Both the position numbers and the translations under genes were made by a program. DNA of 26,331 nucleotides from a virus. Each line of letters starts with the position of its first letter. Position 1 is the first letter of the stretch. This document shows positions 7,790 to 15,331 of this stretch, in pieces. The notes beneath the pieces are model-generated. The model was not told the DNA's origin. It made no database searches and worked only from the letters and a program-made list of their open reading frames with translations. Location of the stretch: the IMG/VR virus record IMGVR_UViG_3300006059_000011, positions 1-26,331 of that record. One strand, written 5' to 3'.

Positions 7790-8719
7790 TCATGCTGCCT
7801 TGAGGAATCGGCCGAGCTCGGCCGCCATGTCGGTGGCGCGGCGGTAGTCGACACCCTTGAGGCCCTTCAATTCCTTCCGATAGGCGCCCATATCGGCCAC
7901 CACCGCGTCCGGCCGCTCGCGCTCGACTTCCTGCGCAATTAGCCCGATCTGATGGCGCGAGTCGCCCTTGTAGCGATAGCGGTGCACCGGCTGGCCATCG
8001 AAAAGTTCGCCGACTTGTTCGATATCGTCCTTCGCGCGGGCATCGGAGAGGAACGGTAATAGACTCGCGCCCATCTTCAGCCCGCCGCCCAGCGCGCCCA
8101 TCAGGTTGCTCGACGCCGTCAGTCCCGCGAGATCGGCATTCGCATTGGCATTGCCGATCGAAGTCTGCGCCCCATACGCCGCATTCCCCTGATTCGTCAG
8201 GTTGGCGTTGAGCTGATTGCCGAGCCCGGTGTTCACGCCTGCAATACCGCCGGCGGCGCTGTTCGATGCGTTGAGGAACGGCAGGAGCTGCGAGACGTAA
8301 TTGTTGTAGTTCTGGCTCGCCATGCCCTGGCCCTGGTTCTGCAGGGCGACATCGGTGGCGCCGCTATTGAGCTGTCCGGTGGCGGCCTGATTGCGCAGCA
8401 CGTTCTGCGAACCCTGACCGAGCGCGAACTGATAGCCCGGCATGTTCTCCAGAGTCTTCTGCGCGGTGGCGCCGCCGGAGGCGCCGTTGAGGCCGAGGAG
8501 ATTGCCGAGCTGGGTGGTGCCCTGGTTGGCCTGGGAGTAGTTTTGCGTGAAGGGCTGGAGCGCCTGCGCATAGTTGGTCGACAGCGCCCCGCGGCCCTGG
8601 CCGAACAGGTCGGAGAGCTGGGAATAGCCCTGGTTGATGCCGGAGATCTGATCGTTGGCCGCCTGACGCTGATCGCCGGTGCCGAATATATCAAAAAATG
8701 CCCATGGGGCATGCTCCAT
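7790..8719 (-). CDS. putative DNA-transfer / tail protein with C-terminal peptidase S74-type domain
   Basis: A 309-residue protein. Residues 1-210 are rich in Asn, Gln, Gly and Ala (GINQGYSQLSDLFGQG...), like gp7-type DNA-transfer proteins. Residues 221-309 match the intramolecular chaperone of phage fibres (peptidase S74): LPFLSDARAKDDIEQVG, then HRYRYKGD and QIGLIAQEVE. Ser225 and Lys230 have the five-residue spacing of the self-cleavage dyad in endosialidase chaperones, so autoproteolysis is possible. The start is doubtful: the ATG at 8719 has no Shine-Dalgarno, while the ATG at 8705 has GGAG 8 bases upstream and would read MGIFDIFGTGDQ if the A run at 8693-8698 (T6 on the coding strand) were one base shorter. 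Confidence 0.88.
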   Translation of the reverse strand: MEHAPWAFFDIFGTGDQRQAANDQISGINQGYSQLSDLFGQGRGALSTNYAQALQPFTQNYSQANQGTTQLGNLLGLNGASGGATAQKTLENMPGYQFALGQGSQNVLRNQAATGQLNSGATDVALQNQGQGMASQNYNNYVSQLLPFLNASNSAAGGIAGVNTGLGNQLNANLTNQGNAAYGAQTSIGNANANADLAGLTASSNLMGALGGGLKMGASLLPFLSDARAKDDIEQVGELFDGQPVHRYRYKGDSRHQIGLIAQEVERERPDAVVADMGAYRKELKGLKGVDYRRATDMAAELGRFLKAA

Positions 8720-8813
8720 TTATTTCAAACGGGCAAACTGGATATTTTCGCCATTAGTGGACGCCCGAAAGTTGCTCCACCGATTGTTGAAGTTGTCACC
8801 GGAAAATCGTGTC

Positions 8814-9455
8814 TTAGTGTTTCAAGACGACAGCACGCAGATTGCCATAACCCTGCATAATTTGAATTGGGCCATTTGTGCCGGTCGACTGACTCGATGA
8901 GAGGAGATTGTAGTAGACGGTTCCATTGGCCCCCGTATCGATGCCGGGGATATAGACCGCGCGATGATGGTCGTTAGACACCGAACCGAAATCACCGCCG
9001 GCCGCAGGCGATACGATTGCACTGGTCTGCCATTCGTTCGGACCAACGGTGGAGCGCACTAGAACAGAAACGAGGCCGACATTGATGCCAAGATCGTTCG
9101 TGGCTTCGTATTGTCCAGTCAGGATCACGACATCTTGCGGATTGAGATTGGTGATTTGAATGCTGTAAATAGAGGTCCAACCACCATTGACGGTCGTGTT
9201 GGTGACGATCTGTGGGACCATCTCCGGACCGCTGGAATATGTCTGAACGGCGGAAATCGCACCTCCCGCAGGGCCTTGAGGACCGGCAGGACCTTGCGCG
9301 CCGGTGGGGCCGGCAGGCCCAGCGGGTCCCGGCACACCGATACATGGCTGTAACGACGAATTGGCGAGAGTGCCATCGCTGTTGAGGCAGTATGTCGCCG
9401 CTTCGGCAGCGAAACACCATGCGCAGAGTGCGAGGGCGAGAATGATTCGGTTCAT
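8814..9455 (-). CDS. secreted collagen-like protein
   Basis: A 213-residue protein from the ATG at 9455; a GTG at 9467 overlapping the previous stop as GTGA is also possible. Residues 1-19 (MNRIILALALCAWCFAAEA) form a Sec signal peptide. Residues 40-64 are eight uninterrupted Gly-X-Y triplets (GPAGPAGPTGAQGPAGPQ...), the collagen pattern, able to form a trimeric triple helix. Cys23 and Cys38 could form a disulphide in an oxidising compartment. Residues 70-213 are a beta-type domain without a recognised family. Collagen-like repeats occur in phage fibres as trimerisation stalks, so a fibre or needle role is plausible, but the signal peptide implies passage through the inner membrane. Confidence 0.87.
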   Translation of the reverse strand: MNRIILALALCAWCFAAEAATYCLNSDGTLANSSLQPCIGVPGPAGPAGPTGAQGPAGPQGPAGGAISAVQTYSSGPEMVPQIVTNTTVNGGWTSIYSIQITNLNPQDVVILTGQYEATNDLGINVGLVSVLVRSTVGPNEWQTSAIVSPAAGGDFGSVSNDHHRAVYIPGIDTGANGTVYYNLLSSSQSTGTNGPIQIMQGYGNLRAVVLKH

Positions 9456-9463
9456 GACGATCG

Positions 9464-10024
9464 TCACCCTATTCTGATTACCGTGAGTGTGCTGTCTTTT
9501 GAAAGTCCGGAAACATTGAACAGTATCTTTCCCGTCGGGAATCCTGAATCTCTTGCGGACATTCGAATATTGCCGGCCGGTGACGAAATCACGCCGCTCA
9601 GACTTAGGGATATTCCATCGCTAGCAGCGATGCTCGTTGTCGCAGCGCTGGCGATGACTGTCGTGCCATCCCATAATTTGACTTCGAAGAAAGTTGCGCC
9701 GCCGGTATCGGTCAAACAGATCGTTCCGGTCGCCAGCCACGTCCCGGTGGTTCCCTGCGCGCAACTCGGACCATCGAAATAATTGGAAGTATTGTTGAGG
9801 TTGACATCGGCACTGAGGCTATTCGTGATCGAGGGTAACGATATTCCGAGCAGACCGCCGACGAATGTCAGACCGACGCCGATCGATTGAATGATCCCGG
9901 TTGCCACCGCCGCCATGAATTGCGCGAAAAATTGCGTTGGTGCTCCGGGCTTGCCGCTGCCGCTTGCTGGCGCGCCCTGCACATTCACCCAATTGACGGT
10001 AGGCGGCGGGAGCGGGGCGACCAT
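9464..10024 (-). CDS. hypothetical virion protein after the gp10-like gene
   Basis: A 186-residue protein starting MVAPLPPPTVNWVNVQGAPASG; the ATG overlaps the upstream stop as ATGA. A Pro/Gly-rich N-terminus is followed by a hydrophobic helical stretch at about 30-65 (FFAQFMAAVATGIIQSIGVGLTF and on) and a Thr/Ser/Gly-rich beta domain to the end. The hydrophobic part is long enough to be amphipathic or membrane-active. In P22 the gene after gp10 encodes the tail needle gp26; the position matches but no heptad coiled-coil is visible, so I do not call it a needle. The role is unknown. Confidence 0.83.
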   Translation of the reverse strand: MVAPLPPPTVNWVNVQGAPASGSGKPGAPTQFFAQFMAAVATGIIQSIGVGLTFVGGLLGISLPSITNSLSADVNLNNTSNYFDGPSCAQGTTGTWLATGTICLTDTGGATFFEVKLWDGTTVIASAATTSIAASDGISLSLSGVISSPAGNIRMSARDSGFPTGKILFNVSGLSKDSTLTVIRIG

Positions 10025-11481
10025 CAATTTTCCCGCGGATCATCGCTCTGCGTCGCGCTCATGAACGGCGCCGCGCAATCGGTGTCGTCGAGCCGCCAGC
10101 GCCGCGCCTGCGGCCCCGACAGCCCGGTGTTCTTGACGCTGACGCGCGTGCGCAACGATTTGTCCTGGAGCCCCAGCGAGCGCACGAGCGGGTTTTTCCA
10201 GGTGATGCCGTCATCGTCCGACCAACTAATCGCCACCACCGGATTGATGATGTTCGGGGCCGCGCCGATCGCGATCCCGGCACCGGTCGAGAAGTTGAAA
10301 TCCGCCCGCGCTACCCGGATGCGGTTGGGGAAGTCGACCGCCGGGGACGATTCGATCCGGCGCAATTGCGGGTTGCCCAGCTCGGTCAGCACGGTGTCGT
10401 CCACAAAGGCGAGGACGCCCGACTGGACGTCGCCCATCAGCCATTTGCCGAACGCCGGATGGCCGCCGGTGGCGCGCCAGCGGCCTTGCATGCCGCTCGT
10501 GTTGAGCGACCACCGCTCGTTCCACTTCTGGCTGGAGAGGTTGAATTCCCAGCTCCAGGACGGCGATGAAATGGTCCAGAACTTCTTGCCCTGGATGATG
10601 TAGCAGCCGGCCTCGAGCGTTGCGCCGGCGCGCACTTGCGCCTCGATCAAGCGGTCGAGGTCGGGCGGGCTCACCTTGGTCGGGGCGAGCGACCCCGGCG
10701 GCATCAGGTACACCCCGAAGTCCTGCGCCACCCACATCAGTATGGAGAAGCCGTCTTCCCAACCCGCGATAGCATTGGCCTGGATCAGCCCATATTCGAG
10801 CACCACGAGGCGAGTGTAGGGGAAGCCGGGCACGGCATTGGCGGTATCCTGATAGACCTCGGCCGAGGCGGTGGTGAACAGAAACAACACGCCGGAATAC
10901 GCAATTCCCCGCAGCAACGTGACCGATGATTTCGCCTGGGCCGTCGTGAACGTAAGGGCATTCATGGTCAGCGAATTGACGTTAGTCGCCTGGCACTGGC
11001 CCGCCGCGATGGTGAAAAACAGGTAGCCGTCCTGGAAGCAGACCGAGTTGGGCACCCCCACCATGTTGCCGCCGCCGTTATAGGAGGTAGGGGCGCCCCC
11101 GGACAGCGTGAAGGCGCCGTTGTCGATATCGACCGCCACCACGTTCGGGGTCGCCGACTGATTGCGCGCGATGGTGACCTTCTTGGTGCCCGCAAAAGCA
11201 CCGAGCACGACGACGTTGCCGCTGCCGTCGACCGTGGCGGCGGTTCCGGACCAGGTCTCGTAGGACAGGTTGTTGACGATCAGGCCGCCGCGGTAGCCGG
11301 TGTTCGCGGTCGAGGCATATTGCGTCAGCCCGGGCGACCGATGATAGGCAGCGCGGGCCGGGCCGTTCTCGCCCAACGGTTCGGAATGGCAGTTGATGAG
11401 GCGGCCGGCGGATTCCTGCGGCGTCGAGCCCGGGAAGCTCGATAGCGGCCATGGGATGTCGACCTTGCCGCGCGGAGACAT
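10024..11481 (-). CDS. P22 gp10-like packaged DNA stabilisation protein
   Basis: A 485-residue protein close to the length of P22 gp10, the hexameric plug protein that closes the portal channel after packaging. Visible family-type features are RLINCHSEPLGEN (about 27-39), a central ASAEVYQDTANAVPGFPY segment followed by VVLEYGLIQ, TISSPSWSWEFNLSSQKW with NERWS, and a C-terminal VVAISWSDDDGITW repeat-type motif followed by RRWRLDDTDC. These are characteristic of the beta-propeller-like gp10 family. The ATG directly follows the previous TAA and has GAGG upstream. It sits two genes after the gp4-like factor, in the same order as P22. The assignment is by pattern recognition without an alignment. 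Confidence 0.88.
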   Translation of the reverse strand: MSPRGKVDIPWPLSSFPGSTPQESAGRLINCHSEPLGENGPARAAYHRSPGLTQYASTANTGYRGGLIVNNLSYETWSGTAATVDGSGNVVVLGAFAGTKKVTIARNQSATPNVVAVDIDNGAFTLSGGAPTSYNGGGNMVGVPNSVCFQDGYLFFTIAAGQCQATNVNSLTMNALTFTTAQAKSSVTLLRGIAYSGVLFLFTTASAEVYQDTANAVPGFPYTRLVVLEYGLIQANAIAGWEDGFSILMWVAQDFGVYLMPPGSLAPTKVSPPDLDRLIEAQVRAGATLEAGCYIIQGKKFWTISSPSWSWEFNLSSQKWNERWSLNTSGMQGRWRATGGHPAFGKWLMGDVQSGVLAFVDDTVLTELGNPQLRRIESSPAVDFPNRIRVARADFNFSTGAGIAIGAAPNIINPVVAISWSDDDGITWKNPLVRSLGLQDKSLRTRVSVKNTGLSGPQARRWRLDDTDCAAPFMSATQSDDPREN

Positions 11482-11964
11482 TTACCAGCCTCGCCTGCGC
11501 TTGAGTTCCGCGCGGTCGGCTTCCCAGCGCGCTTCGAACAACGCCTTGTTGGCGCCGGTCGGTCCGCCGCGCTTGTAATTCCGGTACGCGTCTTCCAATT
11601 CCGGCGGGAAAGTCCCGGTTGCCGCGGATGCGGGCTTGGCAGTGAATGAATCTACCATCTTCTGAATTTCAGCCCGGCCGGCGCCCGCCTTGCGCGCAAT
11701 TTGCAATTGATCGGCTTGTTCGGGTGTGACTTCGTAATTAACGCCGGCCATCTGGCCACGCACCGGAGCAACGATTTTTTCGCCCGATGCCCCGGTGTAA
11801 GTTCGCGCACTTCCGCGGGGAGCCATTTCGGGGCCGCCCGGTCCCTGACCGGGCGGATACGATCCGCGATTGCCCGGCACGTCGGCGACTCGGGAAAGCA
11901 GGTTCTCCAAGGCATCGTCGCTGATGAGCCCGCGAGCTGCGAGAGCCGAAGGATCGACAGGCAT
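11482..11964 (-). CDS. hypothetical protein between the gp4-like and gp10-like genes
   Basis: A 160-residue hydrophilic protein beginning MPVDPSALAARGLISDDALE. A Pro/Gly-rich stretch at about 30-55 looks disordered, followed by helices (EVTPEQADQLQIARKAGAG). The C-terminus is charged, with Trp and Arg (ALFEARWEADRAELKRRRGW). It has no membrane segment or enzyme motif. Its stop TAA is immediately followed by the ATG of the gp10-like gene, indicating translational coupling. It probably belongs to head-tail joining by position; the family is unknown. Confidence 0.82.
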   Translation of the reverse strand: MPVDPSALAARGLISDDALENLLSRVADVPGNRGSYPPGQGPGGPEMAPRGSARTYTGASGEKIVAPVRGQMAGVNYEVTPEQADQLQIARKAGAGRAEIQKMVDSFTAKPASAATGTFPPELEDAYRNYKRGGPTGANKALFEARWEADRAELKRRRGW

Positions 11965-11979
11965 AGTTCGAGAGCCTCA

Positions 11980-12381
11980 CTAGAAATATTCCGTCCGCAG
12001 CCGCTCGCCGGTATAGCGCCCGCGATTGATGGCCCGCAGCGACTTTGCCGCCGCCCCCGTCCCGACATCGACGCCGTTGACCCCGCCCAGCCCCTTGTTG
12101 ATGAGCTTGGTATAGTCGTCCGGCGTCACCCCGAACTTGGTGCAGCATTCCCCGGCCACGACGTCGGCCAAGTCGGAGAACCATTCGCCGGGGATGTTAT
12201 TGGCGTCTGCGACGACGCAGATTTCCAAGGCGGCAAGCTTGCGGAAGATCGAGTCGAGCTTCTCCTGGACGTAATTGAAGTCCTCGACATCGACGGATTG
12301 GCCGGGTGCGAGGACGCCGAGATTGGCGAGAGCTTCGGTGATCAGGTCGTTCTGATTGCGGTAGCGCCCGCCGGTGGCCAT
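11980..12381 (-). CDS. P22 gp4-like head completion / tail accessory factor
   Basis: A 133-residue protein, MATGGRYRNQNDLITEALANLG, whose N-terminal half follows the gp4 family pattern: NDLI-x3-L-x-NLG-x-L-x-PGQ at residues 11-28, VEDFNYVQEKLD at about 32-43, then ALEICVV. In P22 gp4 binds under the portal as a ring, extends the channel and provides the site for gp10. Genes for a gp4-like and a gp10-like protein are separated here by one unknown gene. It follows the preceding stop by three bases, with GAGG upstream of the ATG. P22 gp4 also has muralytic activity in some reports; no catalytic motif is apparent here. Confidence 0.85.
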   Translation of the reverse strand: MATGGRYRNQNDLITEALANLGVLAPGQSVDVEDFNYVQEKLDSIFRKLAALEICVVADANNIPGEWFSDLADVVAGECCTKFGVTPDDYTKLINKGLGGVNGVDVGTGAAAKSLRAINRGRYTGERLRTEYF

Positions 12382-12384
12382 CTA

Positions 12385-12837
12385 TCAGGCCGCCTCTTCC
12401 CCGGAGGTCCAGTTGCCGTTGGTCCATTCCTGTTCGGTGATCAACTCGGCATCATTGCTCTCGTCCCAGTCCTTGCCGGGCGGCGGCACTATGCGCTTCG
12501 ATGTCTTCACCTTGGCGCGCGGGAAGCCTTCGACCTGGAATGACGGATTGGCCTTGGCAAGCTCGATCATCGAAACCTTGCCTTCGCTGTGGCGGGTCTG
12601 CACCGTGCCGTCCGGCAGGATGTGCTCTTTCGGCAGCGGCGCAACCACGAAATGTTTCGACGGATCGAGAATGACGGGCACGCGGGCATGGAACTTCACG
12701 CCGTTCCATACCATGGTGTGCGGGTCATGATCGTTAAGCGGAATGTAAGTGACGTTGACGCCGCGGGCCGGAGATTTGGCCGGCGCCGGTTCCGGCTCCG
12801 GGGCGGCGACTTTTCGTACCGTAGAAGCTTTGGCCAT
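12385..12837 (-). CDS. conserved-looking phage protein of unknown function
   Basis: A 150-residue protein starting MAKASTVRKVAAPEPEPAPAK, with a Lys/Pro/Ala-rich flexible N-terminal 25 residues. A compact domain follows (VNVTYIPLNDHDPHTMVWNG, KFHARVPVILDP, then FVVAPLPKEHI) and an acidic tail (DESNDAELITEQEW). There is no membrane segment. The Shine-Dalgarno AGGAG lies at the edge of a degenerate palindromic element upstream. Located between the capsid accessory genes and the gp4-like factor, it may be a head or neck component. The family is not recognised. Confidence 0.83.
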   Translation of the reverse strand: MAKASTVRKVAAPEPEPAPAKSPARGVNVTYIPLNDHDPHTMVWNGVKFHARVPVILDPSKHFVVAPLPKEHILPDGTVQTRHSEGKVSMIELAKANPSFQVEGFPRAKVKTSKRIVPPPGKDWDESNDAELITEQEWTNGNWTSGEEAA

Positions 12838-12843
12838 GGTTGT

Positions 12844-12875
12844 ACTCCTATTCGCTACTCGCGATTTCTCTATTT
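12844..12875. repeat. palindromic element remnant E2
   Basis: A short degenerate stretch (CTATTCGCTACTCGCG, then TTTCTCTATTT) matching one arm of the modular palindromes and lacking the second arm. On the minus strand it ends in GCGAATAGGAG, placing AGGAG as the ribosome binding site of the gene starting at 12837. Confidence 0.6.
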
Positions 12876-12882
12876 ACGGAGA

Positions 12883-13275
12883 TTACGGCACGACGGCCGG
12901 ACGCCAATCGTTGGTGCCGCCGCCGCCGCCGCCCTTGCCGATCGTCGGCGGAATGCGCAGGAAGAAACCCGACTGACCGGCCGGCACCGCGAAGGCGGCA
13001 TTGGCGACGCCGTTCATTTTCTCGCCCGGGAACGGGTAGACGTTTATCGAATTGGGCGAGTCGTTGATGACGAAGCACAGAAACGAGCATTCGTTGGAGA
13101 TAATCGATTTGAGAGTGGCGCTGCCGGTCGCAACCGATGTCGTGAAACGATTTGCCGGTCCGGGCAGCGCCGTGCCGGTATTCTGGTTTGCGGCATTCGG
13201 CGCGCCGAGATCGTCGAGGACGGTAAAGCCATCGGCTGCCAGCGCGACCAGAAGGGCGTCATTGGTGGTGGACAT
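12883..13275 (-). CDS. hypothetical capsid-region protein
   Basis: A 130-residue protein, MSTTNDALLVALAADGFTVLDD, with GGAG upstream of the ATG. The body is Ala/Ser/Thr/Asn-rich with a beta-like pattern (FVINDSPNSINVYPFPG, AAFAVPAGQSGFFLRIP). It ends in a Gly run (GKGGGGGGTNDWRP) and PAVVP. The appearance, an adhesin- or decoration-like single domain, and the location two genes after the capsid suggest a head decoration or fibre protein, but no family is recognised. Palindromic elements lie on both sides of the gene. Confidence 0.82.
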   Translation of the reverse strand: MSTTNDALLVALAADGFTVLDDLGAPNAANQNTGTALPGPANRFTTSVATGSATLKSIISNECSFLCFVINDSPNSINVYPFPGEKMNGVANAAFAVPAGQSGFFLRIPPTIGKGGGGGGTNDWRPAVVP

Positions 13276-13292
13276 GGGAAGGCTCCGAGAAG

Positions 13293-13364
13293 GCGAGTAG
13301 CGAACTAGCGAGTAGACGGGACGCTTCCCTACTCGCTATTCGCCACTTCGCTATTTCGCTTTCT
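13293..13364. repeat. modular palindromic element, copy E3
   Basis: The left arm has GCGAGTA, GCGAACTA and GCGAGTA; the apex is ACGGGACGCTTCCC; the right arm has TACTCGC, TATTCGC, CACTTCGC and TATTTCGC. It ends 5 bases before the stop of the gene at 13370-14002, so it occupies nearly the whole spacer. Confidence 0.85.
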
Positions 13365-13369
13365 GAAAA

Positions 13370-14002
13370 TCAGCACGCGCCGGCGGTTGAGCCCATCGGC
13401 ACATAGATGCAGCCGCCATCGTTCGGGCCGAAGTATTCGAGCACGACGATAACGGTGCCCGCCGATGGCGCCGCGCCCGTATAGGTCACGGTGAGCCACA
13501 CATCGAAACCGCCGTTGGCGCCGGTCTGGGCGATGCCGTTGCCGGTCGCCGCGATGCCGGCATTGGCGGCGACGACGGTCAGCGCGGTCGAGCCGGTGAT
13601 AGCCGCGATGGTCTGTGCCGCCACAAGGTTGACGGCCGCCGAAGTGGTGCCGACCGCCAAGGTGCAGGTGGTGGCGGCATTGCAGGCCGTCACCACCTGC
13701 TGATAGGCGCGCACCACGAACGCATTGTAAGGCAGCGCCGCCACCCGGATCGAACAGGTCAGGCCGACGAAGATGCAGGTGTTCTGCGCCTGGTCGGCCT
13801 GGAAGTTCGTCGCCGTAATGTTGATGACATGGCGCTCGTAATGGACCTGCTGGGTCGGAAATGCCCGCGGCGCGAATTGGCCCGGGAACACCAGAGCGAG
13901 CGCCGCCGGACCGATAAGAAACGAGCCGATGCCAAGTCCGACAAGGCCGGCGATCGCGGCGTCGCGAACGCGCGTGGTAATGGAGCGCAGGAAGTTGCGC
14001 AT
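13370..14002 (-). CDS. putative membrane-anchored or exported capsid-region protein
   Basis: A 210-residue protein starting MRNFLRSITTRVRDAAIAG, with a basic N-terminus and a hydrophobic helix at residues 16-39 (IAGLVGLGIGSFLIGPAALALV). The remainder is a beta-type domain rich in Ala, Val and Thr, with six Cys residues (about 76, 82, 107, 113 and near the C-terminus) that could form disulphides outside the cytoplasm. The ATG has AAGGATC upstream. It lies directly after the major capsid gene, separated by palindromic element E4. An anchored or secreted protein here is unusual; a hydrophobic capsid accessory is the alternative. Confidence 0.83.
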   Translation of the reverse strand: MRNFLRSITTRVRDAAIAGLVGLGIGSFLIGPAALALVFPGQFAPRAFPTQQVHYERHVINITATNFQADQAQNTCIFVGLTCSIRVAALPYNAFVVRAYQQVVTACNAATTCTLAVGTTSAAVNLVAAQTIAAITGSTALTVVAANAGIAATGNGIAQTGANGGFDVWLTVTYTGAAPSAGTVIVVLEYFGPNDGGCIYVPMGSTAGAC

Positions 14003-14035
14003 GGGGATGATCCTTTCGAATGGAGGGGAAAACAG

Positions 14036-14127
14036 GCGAAAAGAGCGAGTAGCGAAGTGGCGAATAGCGAGTAGGGAAGCTCCTCTACTCGCTACCTCGC
14101 TACTTCCCTACTCGCCCCCTTACGCTC
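14036..14127. repeat. modular palindromic element, copy E4
   Basis: It shares both ends with E1: GCGAAAAGAGCGAGTAG on the left and GCCCCCTTACGCTC on the right. Its arms hold GCGAGTA, GCGAAGTG, GCGAATA and GCGAGTA opposite TACTCGC, TACCTCGC, TACTTCCC and TACTCGC, with the apex GGGAAGCTCCTC. The right end touches the stop of the major capsid gene. Confidence 0.9.
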
Positions 14128-15276
14128 TTACTGATCATTCGCCGCAGCGAAGTATCCGGTGAAAACGCCCCATTCCTTGTAATTGTTGGTGGGGTTCGCC
14201 TTGGCGATCTTCTTCATGCCGTACGCCATCATGACGCCGACACCGCGGAAAAACTGATAATCGTCTTCCTTGAGGAACGTCGGGGTGGGCATGCGGCCCC
14301 ATGCCCAGGCCATGGCGGATTGTCCGCACAGGAAGATCGGCGCGATCTGGATGCCGGCCGAGCCCGCCGTGGTGTAGGTGGTGGGCAGCCGCACGTCGAG
14401 CTCCGGCACTTCCCGGATGATCATGCCGTTGTAGAGCAGGTCGCCGTCCTGGAACAACGGGTTCTTGTCGAGCCCATCGCCTTCGCGGGGGCGCGATTGG
14501 GTGTTTGCCGTGATCACGGTGGTGTCGTTCTGAAGATCGCGGAACGGATTCGATCCGGCGAACACCACGAAGTATTCGCGGCCGTTCTTGAGCTTGTAGG
14601 GCCGCAGCCGCGGGTTGGCCTTCTTGGCGAGCCGCTTCATCTTGTTGAGCGATGCGGCCGACGCGGTCATTGCCGAGGTAATGTTGGCGGCCGAAGTCGC
14701 CCAGTTGCCGGCGGAGAGATTGCCCTGGGCGCCGCCGAACAATACGCGGTCGGCATTGTCGGTCAGCCAGGTATTGCGCTGGGCGGCGGTCGCGCCGTCG
14801 AACAGCGCGCCGTTGACGCGCTGGCCGTTGACCGACCCGAGACCGACGGGAGCGGTCGAGGCAAGCGGGACGGCATAGAAGGCGTCGATGATTTCGTCGC
14901 GCTGAAGTTCCTTGCCCCAATCATCGAGCAACGGACGCGCCTGGCCGAACAGGTCGACGCTGCTCTTCTGCTCTTCCGACCGCGGCAGTCGGACGGCATT
15001 GCGCGCCCAGTCGATCCACATGCGGTCGCCGTAGTTGTCGATCGATTCCTCGTTTCCGACCAAGGTGCCGGTCGAGATCGGCTGGTTCTTGAGACGCGCG
15101 ATCAGCGGAATGTTGATCTGTTCGCCGCCCTTCTTGAGGTCGTTGATGACCCGAATGATGGCGGTCAGTTCGGTTCCGATATAGGGCGCAAAGAGGTTCT
15201 GGCGAATGTATTCGCGCGTCACTTCCTTGCGGAACACGATCAGCTTGTTGTTGGAGGAGACAGTGGTGACGGCCAT
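14128..15276 (-). CDS. major capsid protein (N4 gp56 / DUF4043 type)
   Basis: A 382-residue protein beginning MAVTTVSSNNKLIVFRKEVT. The N-terminal pattern NNKLIVFRKEVTREYIRQN followed by GTELTAIIRV and IPLIARLKNQPI is that of the DUF4043 / N4 gp56 capsid family, a HK97-fold coat protein. Further family-type segments are DRMWIDWARNAVRLPRSEEQK (about 84-104) and REYFVVFAGSNPFRDLQ. It lies directly after the scaffold, as expected. The ATG has AAAGGACC upstream, and a hairpin with a T run ends 17 bases before the ATG. Its stop TAA is immediately followed by palindromic element E4. Confidence 0.92.
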   Translation of the reverse strand: MAVTTVSSNNKLIVFRKEVTREYIRQNLFAPYIGTELTAIIRVINDLKKGGEQINIPLIARLKNQPISTGTLVGNEESIDNYGDRMWIDWARNAVRLPRSEEQKSSVDLFGQARPLLDDWGKELQRDEIIDAFYAVPLASTAPVGLGSVNGQRVNGALFDGATAAQRNTWLTDNADRVLFGGAQGNLSAGNWATSAANITSAMTASAASLNKMKRLAKKANPRLRPYKLKNGREYFVVFAGSNPFRDLQNDTTVITANTQSRPREGDGLDKNPLFQDGDLLYNGMIIREVPELDVRLPTTYTTAGSAGIQIAPIFLCGQSAMAWAWGRMPTPTFLKEDDYQFFRGVGVMMAYGMKKIAKANPTNNYKEWGVFTGYFAAANDQ

Positions 15277-15293
15277 GTGCCGGTCCTTTCAAT

Positions 15294-15318
15294 AAAAACC
15301 CGCCGGTGAGGGCGGGTT
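15294..15318 (-). terminator. terminator-like or stabilising hairpin upstream of the capsid gene
   Basis: On the minus strand AACCCGCC, a 6-base loop and GGCGGGTT form a perfect 8-bp stem running into TTTTT. It ends 17 bases before the capsid ATG, too close to leave room for a promoter. It may be a partial terminator with readthrough, or a 5' stabilising hairpin on capsid mRNA. Confidence 0.7.
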
Positions 15319-15331
15319 CGTCAGGGGCCGA

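Noticed and set aside
8720-8813. Possible small gene in the 94-base gap before the S74-domain gene
   Set aside because: No open frame with a ribosome binding site was found on either strand.
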